The notes beneath the pieces were generated by a model, which ran no database searches, was not told the DNA's origin, and worked only from the letters and a program-made list of their open reading frames with translations. Positions 59,962 to 64,000 of a DNA stretch of 64,000 bases are shown piece by piece (within the stretch, counting starts at the first letter, position 1; each line of letters begins with the position of its first letter). A program made the position numbers and the translations under genes. The stretch is from Rhizobium sp. WYJ-E13. GTDB taxonomy: Bacteria; Pseudomonadota; Alphaproteobacteria; Rhizobiales; Rhizobiaceae. Where the stretch lies: positions 372,001 to 436,000 of the forward strand of contig NZ_CP076853.1 in NCBI RefSeq assembly GCF_018987265.1, read 5' to 3'.

Positions 59962-61776
59962 TCAGCTCCGGCCGAACAGCCGCTCGATATCGGCAAGTTT
60001 GAGTTCGATATAGGTCGGGCGTCCATGATTACATTGGCCTGAACCCGGAGTGACTTCCATTTGACGCAAGAGTGCGTTCATTTCTTCCGGCCGCATCCTC
60101 CGCCCTGACCGCACTGAGCCATGGCAGGCCATCGTCGCCGCCACATATTCGAGCTTGGCGGAAAGGCCGGAGGCCGTATCCCATTCGGCGATCTCGTCGG
60201 CAAGCTGGCGGATGAGGCCTGACGCATCCACTTCGCCCAGCATAGCCGGCGTCTCGCGCACGGCAATGGCTCCCGGCCCGAAGCGTTCGATCGCAAGGCC
60301 GAGCTCGGAAAGTTCTGCCGCATGTACCATCAGCCGGTCGCAATCCTCCTCGGGAATGTCGACGATTTCAGGGATCAGCAGCACCTGCGAGGCGAGCCGC
60401 TTGGAATGCAGCGCCTTGCGCATCGCCTCGAACACCAGCCGCTCATGGGCTGCATGCTGATCGACGATGACGATGCCGTCATCCGTCTGGGCAACGATAT
60501 AGTTTTCGTGGATCTGCGCCCTTGCTGCTCCGAGCGGATAACGCGCCATCGGTTCGGCGGCCGCCGCCTGCGCTTGCGGTGCCGGCTCGAAAACCGGTTC
60601 CGAACGCGCCGTCGGGTGGACGAGCCCATCGAAGGAAGCCTGCGGCCTCTCGCCGAAACCAGCAGTCGCCTGGTATGGCCGGGAAGGCGAGGTTGCGGCG
60701 GACCACGGCGCCTGCGGCCGCTGCGGTGTCGCCTGGAAGCCTGGGCGGAAGGCGCGCAGCATGTCGCTTGCATCAGTCGTCGCAGCGCGGCTGCCGTCTC
60801 GCGCCAGTGCCTCGCGGACAGCGCCGACGATCAACCCGCGCACCAGTCCCGGATCGCGGAAACGGACGTCGGATTTCGCCGGATGCACGTTGACGTCCAC
60901 CAGTGCCGGATCGAGCGTGATCGACAGCACCGCGACCGCATAACGGCCCGCCGGTATTGTTTCGGCATAGGCGCCGCGGATGGCCGAGAGGATGAGTTTG
61001 TCCTGCACGGGGCGGCCGTTGACGAAAGCATATTGATGGGCCGAGTTGCCCCGGTTGAAGGTCGGTACGCCGGCAAAGCCGGTCAATTGAACGTCCTCGC
61101 GTTCGGCGTCGATGGCGATCGCATTGTCACGGAAATCCTTGCCGAGCACCTGCGCCATGCGCGCCAGATGATCCTCGCCGGTTGCCGGAAATTCCAACGT
61201 CGAACGATCGGGACCCGACAGCACGAAACGCACGCCCGGAAAGGCGATCGCCATGCGCTTGACGATCTCGGTGATGGCCGCCGCTTCGGCCTTCTCCGTT
61301 TTCAGGAATTTCAGCCGCGCCGGTGTGGCGAAGAACAGGTCGCGCACTTCGACGATGGTTCCCGGATTGGCCGCTGCCGGGCGCAGATGCACGATCTTAC
61401 CGCCGGCAACCGAAATTTCGTTGCCTGCGGTACTGTCACGTCTGCGGCTCGAAATGCTGAGCCGCGCCACCGAGCCGATCGAGGGCAACGCTTCGCCCCG
61501 AAAGCCGAGCGTGCGGATATCGTCGAGCGTTTCCGATATCTTCGAGGTGCAGTGCCGCCGCACGGCAAGCTCAAGATCGGCAGCATCCATGCCGGAACCG
61601 TTATCGCTGACACGCAGCAGCGCCTTGCCACCGCCGGCGGTTGCGATTTCGATGCGTGTGGCGCCCGCATCGAGCGCGTTTTCAATCAGCTCCTTGGCAG
61701 CACTCGCCGGCCGTTCGATGACTTCGCCGGCGGCAATCTGGTTAATGAGCGTTTCGGAGAGCTGTCTGATGGCCAT
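59962..61776 (-). CDS. mutL: DNA mismatch repair protein MutL
   Basis: A 604-aa GHKL ATPase that links MutS to strand incision. N-terminal ATPase motifs [24 protein letters not shown] are present (to about 330), followed by a linker and a C-terminal domain. It has [12 protein letters not shown], which fits the endonuclease motif DQHA(X)2E(X)4E, plus ACHGSVRSG and CNHGRPT; these suggest that MutL cuts DNA itself, as in bacteria lacking MutH. Confidence 0.96.
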   Translation of the reverse strand: MAIRQLSETLINQIAAGEVIERPASAAKELIENALDAGATRIEIATAGGGKALLRVSDNGSGMDAADLELAVRRHCTSKISETLDDIRTLGFRGEALPSIGSVARLSISSRRRDSTAGNEISVAGGKIVHLRPAAANPGTIVEVRDLFFATPARLKFLKTEKAEAAAITEIVKRMAIAFPGVRFVLSGPDRSTLEFPATGEDHLARMAQVLGKDFRDNAIAIDAEREDVQLTGFAGVPTFNRGNSAHQYAFVNGRPVQDKLILSAIRGAYAETIPAGRYAVAVLSITLDPALVDVNVHPAKSDVRFRDPGLVRGLIVGAVREALARDGSRAATTDASDMLRAFRPGFQATPQRPQAPWSAATSPSRPYQATAGFGERPQASFDGLVHPTARSEPVFEPAPQAQAAAAEPMARYPLGAARAQIHENYIVAQTDDGIVIVDQHAAHERLVFEAMRKALHSKRLASQVLLIPEIVDIPEEDCDRLMVHAAELSELGLAIERFGPGAIAVRETPAMLGEVDASGLIRQLADEIAEWDTASGLSAKLEYVAATMACHGSVRSGRRMRPEEMNALLRQMEVTPGSGQCNHGRPTYIELKLADIERLFGRS

Positions 61777-61848
61777 ATGCCCATTTTCCAGGATTCGCGG
61801 TCAGGAGGAAAGGGTTTTCATCGGCCTCGGGAGGTGCTGGAGGCCTCT

Positions 61849-61864
61849 CCCCCAAATTTGGGGG
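61849..61864. promoter_or_regulatory. 16-bp perfect palindrome between mutL and PAS-REC gene
   Basis: CCCCCAAATTTGGGGG, about 73 bases upstream of mutL and about 94 bases upstream of the PAS-REC gene. A similar imperfect CCCCCCAGTTTTTGGG site lies at 63685, upstream of the GGDEF gene. Candidate operator shared by the signalling pair. Confidence 0.45.
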
Positions 61865-61957
61865 TCATTACTGTTAAGCGGCTTTTAAGACAAAAACGGC
61901 ATTTTATTCATATACCTCCGAAACTGCGAAAATCGGACAGATGTGGGATGTGAATGA

Positions 61958-63673
61958 ATGAGTGCCGGCTTCGAAAAGGCGGACACATCATCTGCCAGTG
62001 ACGCGCTGCCGCCTGAGGTTGATCTTCAGACGGTGCTTTTCGACGCGGTATGCGACAGTCTTTCTGCTGCATTCGTCATCTATGACCGCAACGATCTTCT
62101 TATTTTCGCCAGCCGCCAGGTCATGGAATTCTTTCCGGTACCCGACGATGTACTGCGGCCGGGCACCCGGCTCCGTGATTTCCTGAGCGCGGTCTACGAT
62201 ACCGGCATCCGCGAGCAGACCCTTGCGCACCAAGCGGTTTCGCTCAGCCGCGAGGACTGGTTGTCCCAGCGCATCGCCTCCCATTGGCGCGAACGTTTCG
62301 AATCCGTCGAGCGCCATGGTGCCGACCGTTGGGTGCGCTTTTTGAAGCGCCGCCTGCCGAACGGCTACGGCGTGACCATCATCTCCGATATTTCGGAGGC
62401 GCGTAGGCGCGAGGAACAGTGGCGCTACGATCTGGAGCGTGTGCAGCTCACCGAGGACATTCTCGACCATCTGCCTTTCCCGCTCTTCGTCAAGGATCGC
62501 AACCTCACCTATGTCGCCGTCAACAAGGCCTTCTGCGAGAAATACCAGACGACGGCGGAGGAGGTTCTCGGCCGCAAGAGCGGTGATCTGTTTTCGCCTG
62601 ACATCGCCAAGCGCTTCGAGGAAAGTGACCGCCACGTGCTGGAAACCGGTGAAATGTCGGTCGCCCGCCAGCGCCAGATCGCCCGCGATGGCACGGAGCG
62701 TGACATCGTCAGCCGCAAGCACAGGATCGGCAAGCCTGGACGCTATTTCCTCGTCTCGACCATGCAGGACTTGCCGAGCGATGGCGGCGATCTCGACGAA
62801 TTCAATCAGGCCTCAGAGATCACCACCTCCAGCAACCAGACCTATCGCCGCGCCTATGTGCCGGTGCCGAATGCATCTCAGCGCCGCGAGCCGGCGGCGA
62901 TGGAGGCGATCGTTCCGGAGAACTTCTCCGGCCGAAAGATACTTGTCGTCACCGCGGATCTCGCCGCCGAGACTGCCGCACTGCGCACGCTTGCCAAATA
63001 CGGCTTCGAATCCTGCTCCGTCCGCGGCGAGGACGAGGAGGAAAGCTTCCTCGAGATCGCCAGCTACTCCGGCATCTCGCTCGATCTCCTGATCATCGAT
63101 AACCAGATGGGCATGCGCTGTCTGGAGCTCGCCGAACGATACGGCATTCCCGCCCTTGTCATGGATGGCTTTCAGATCGCCAACGAGTTGACCTTCCAGA
63201 TCGCCCGCCACTTCAACCGCAACGGACGCGGCGGGGGCACTGAAGGCGACTGGGAAATCACCACGAGTGAAGAAAACGTAGGCCTCCAGGTTCTCGTCGC
63301 CGAGGATAACGACATCAACCAAATCGTCTTCACGCAGATCCTCGAAGGTCTCGGTTACCGCCATCGGATCGCGACGACCGGCGAAGAGGTTGTTCGCCTC
63401 TGGGCCGAACATCGGCCGCAGATCGTGCTGATGGATATTTCGCTGCCGGTCTTCAACGGCTTTGAAGCCTCGCGCCTCATTCGCCAGATGGAAGAGGGAC
63501 AGGGCACGCGGACTCCTGTTATCGGTGTGCTGACACAGGCCTTCGAGCGCGATCGGGCTGAATGCGCCAAGGCCGGCATGGATGACGTCATCATGAAACC
63601 GGTCAGCCCGGATATCCTTGAAACGGTATTTCAGAAATACCTGATGGACGAGCCGATCAAGGTTCGAAGCTAA
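61958..63673 (+). CDS. PAS-PAS-REC signalling protein without kinase domain
   Basis: A 571-aa cytoplasmic protein. The first region (about 27-140) is a PAS-like fold (FVIYDRNDLLIFASRQVMEFFP). The second (about 165-265) is a clear PAS (LPFPLFVKDRNLTYVAVNKAFCEKYQ). Residues about 328-430 look like a degenerate receiver lacking the phospho-acceptor pattern. Residues about 448-565 form a true receiver with acidic pair AEDND and Asp493 in VLMDISLPVF, and Lys in IMKPV. There is no histidine kinase domain, so it may be phosphorylated by another kinase. It is followed on the same strand by a GGDEF gene. Confidence 0.9.
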   Translation: MSAGFEKADTSSASDALPPEVDLQTVLFDAVCDSLSAAFVIYDRNDLLIFASRQVMEFFPVPDDVLRPGTRLRDFLSAVYDTGIREQTLAHQAVSLSREDWLSQRIASHWRERFESVERHGADRWVRFLKRRLPNGYGVTIISDISEARRREEQWRYDLERVQLTEDILDHLPFPLFVKDRNLTYVAVNKAFCEKYQTTAEEVLGRKSGDLFSPDIAKRFEESDRHVLETGEMSVARQRQIARDGTERDIVSRKHRIGKPGRYFLVSTMQDLPSDGGDLDEFNQASEITTSSNQTYRRAYVPVPNASQRREPAAMEAIVPENFSGRKILVVTADLAAETAALRTLAKYGFESCSVRGEDEEESFLEIASYSGISLDLLIIDNQMGMRCLELAERYGIPALVMDGFQIANELTFQIARHFNRNGRGGGTEGDWEITTSEENVGLQVLVAEDNDINQIVFTQILEGLGYRHRIATTGEEVVRLWAEHRPQIVLMDISLPVFNGFEASRLIRQMEEGQGTRTPVIGVLTQAFERDRAECAKAGMDDVIMKPVSPDILETVFQKYLMDEPIKVRS

Positions 63674-63684
63674 ATACAGGTCAA

Positions 63685-63700
63685 CCCCCCAGTTTTTGGG
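63685..63700. promoter_or_regulatory. imperfect CCCCCCA...TTTGGG palindrome upstream of GGDEF gene
   Basis: CCCCCCAGTTTTTGGG, 12 bases after the PAS-REC stop and about 100 bases before the GGDEF start. Resembles the perfect site at 61849. Evidence is similarity and placement only. Confidence 0.35.
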
Positions 63701-63799
63701 AATGCTTCGGGTTGTATCGCGGACGATTTACTATCGAATTGTTAAGATTTGCCGGTCATTCTTCCCCAGGGTGTGGAGGAAAATCTCGGGTTTGGAGTG

Positions 63800-64000
63800 A
63801 TGGCGTCGGCAGAAATACCATTCATGACCGTAAGTCAGAACGACCTCCAGGCGATGGCTTATACCGATCCGCTGACCGGGTTGGGAAACCGGCATCGCAT
63901 GCGGGACAAGGTGATGCAGATTTCTGCCGAGCGTGCCAGCGATCCGGCACCTTTCACCATCGGCATTGCCAATCTCGACAGTTTCAAGCCGATCAACGAT
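63800..64000 (+). CDS. diguanylate cyclase domain protein, cut by right edge
   Basis: The first 67 codons begin ASAEIPFMTVSQNDLQAMAYTDPLTGLGNRHRMRD, the canonical YTDPLTGLGNRR start of a GGDEF domain, and continue to ANLDSFKPIND, where the D-x-FKxINDxxGH strand begins. The GGDEF active site and any EAL domain lie beyond the edge. ATG at 63800; ATG at 63824 is an alternative. It follows the PAS-REC gene by 126 bases and may be its output partner. Confidence 0.88.
   Translation, partial: MASAEIPFMTVSQNDLQAMAYTDPLTGLGNRHRMRDKVMQISAERASDPAPFTIGIANLDSFKPIND

Noticed and set aside
60322..61953. 543-aa plus-strand frame opposite mutL
   Set aside because: Antisense shadow; composition of Arg/His-rich reverse complement of mutL codons.

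Overview
This window is chromosomal DNA from an alphaproteobacterium, most likely a Rhizobium-group member of the Rhizobiaceae. The evidence is high GC content, rhizobial small families (DUF1127, DUF2093, DUF4170), a short-form HisG with HisZ, a CIRCE-controlled groESL operon, a probable LpxQ-type lipid A oxidase, glycolate oxidase glcDEF, and a conserved pmbA-cysQ-DUF4170-waaA-HAD-lpxK-DUF2093-mutL block. I found no insertion sequences, prophage, CRISPR array, rRNA or tRNA. Nearly everything reads as ordinary chromosomal core or accessory metabolism.

Layout. 1-3.7 kb: an MFS efflux pump cut by the left edge, a possible gene remnant, guaB and a small membrane protein. 3.7-9.4 kb: a LysR/SDR divergent pair, a MAPEG protein, an exported dienelactone hydrolase, a TetR regulator with two dyads upstream, and a LysR regulator divergent from a DUF1127 protein. 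9.4-14.8 kb: a DUF937 protein, gshA, rsmE, a Pit phosphate permease and a Nudix hydrolase. 15-24.2 kb: regulator-rich accessory metabolism with three more LysR genes, a divergent S-adenosylhomocysteinase-like protein, a quinone-reductase-like MDR enzyme and glcDEF. 24.2-32.1 kb: envelope genes (small exported proteins, probable LpxQ, two L,D-transpeptidases), tag, a HAD enzyme, an aldo/keto reductase, a DUF305 protein and a Cys/His-rich exported protein. 32.2-37.5 kb: hisS-hisZ-hisG, DoxX, a GST and a PAS-like protein. 38-40.5 kb: groES-groEL with CIRCE, a well-formed promoter, and two 101-bp tandem repeats that copy the groEL tail. 40.6-47.9 kb: a HAD protein, ribF, an MFS transporter, ileS and a lipoprotein. 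47.9-53.7 kb: tadA, an RluB-type pseudouridine synthase with a repetitive basic tail, rsmD, a patatin-like phospholipase and a Kef-type antiporter. 53.8-61.8 kb: pmbA, the Kdo/lipid A block and mutL. 61.9-64 kb: a PAS-PAS-REC signalling protein followed by a GGDEF protein cut by the right edge.

Functional themes are translation and tRNA/rRNA modification (hisS, ileS, tadA, rluB-like, rsmD, rsmE), the outer membrane and cell wall (waaA, lpxK, LpxQ-like, L,D-transpeptidases), redox and thiol metabolism (gshA, GST, MAPEG, Kef-type antiporter) and small-molecule oxidation under LysR control. I see no clear self-contained new defence or biosynthetic system. The best leads are the groEL-tail repeats, the divergent SAHH-like enzyme, the repetitive RluB tail, and the PAS-REC/GGDEF pair with palindromic sites in its upstream regions.
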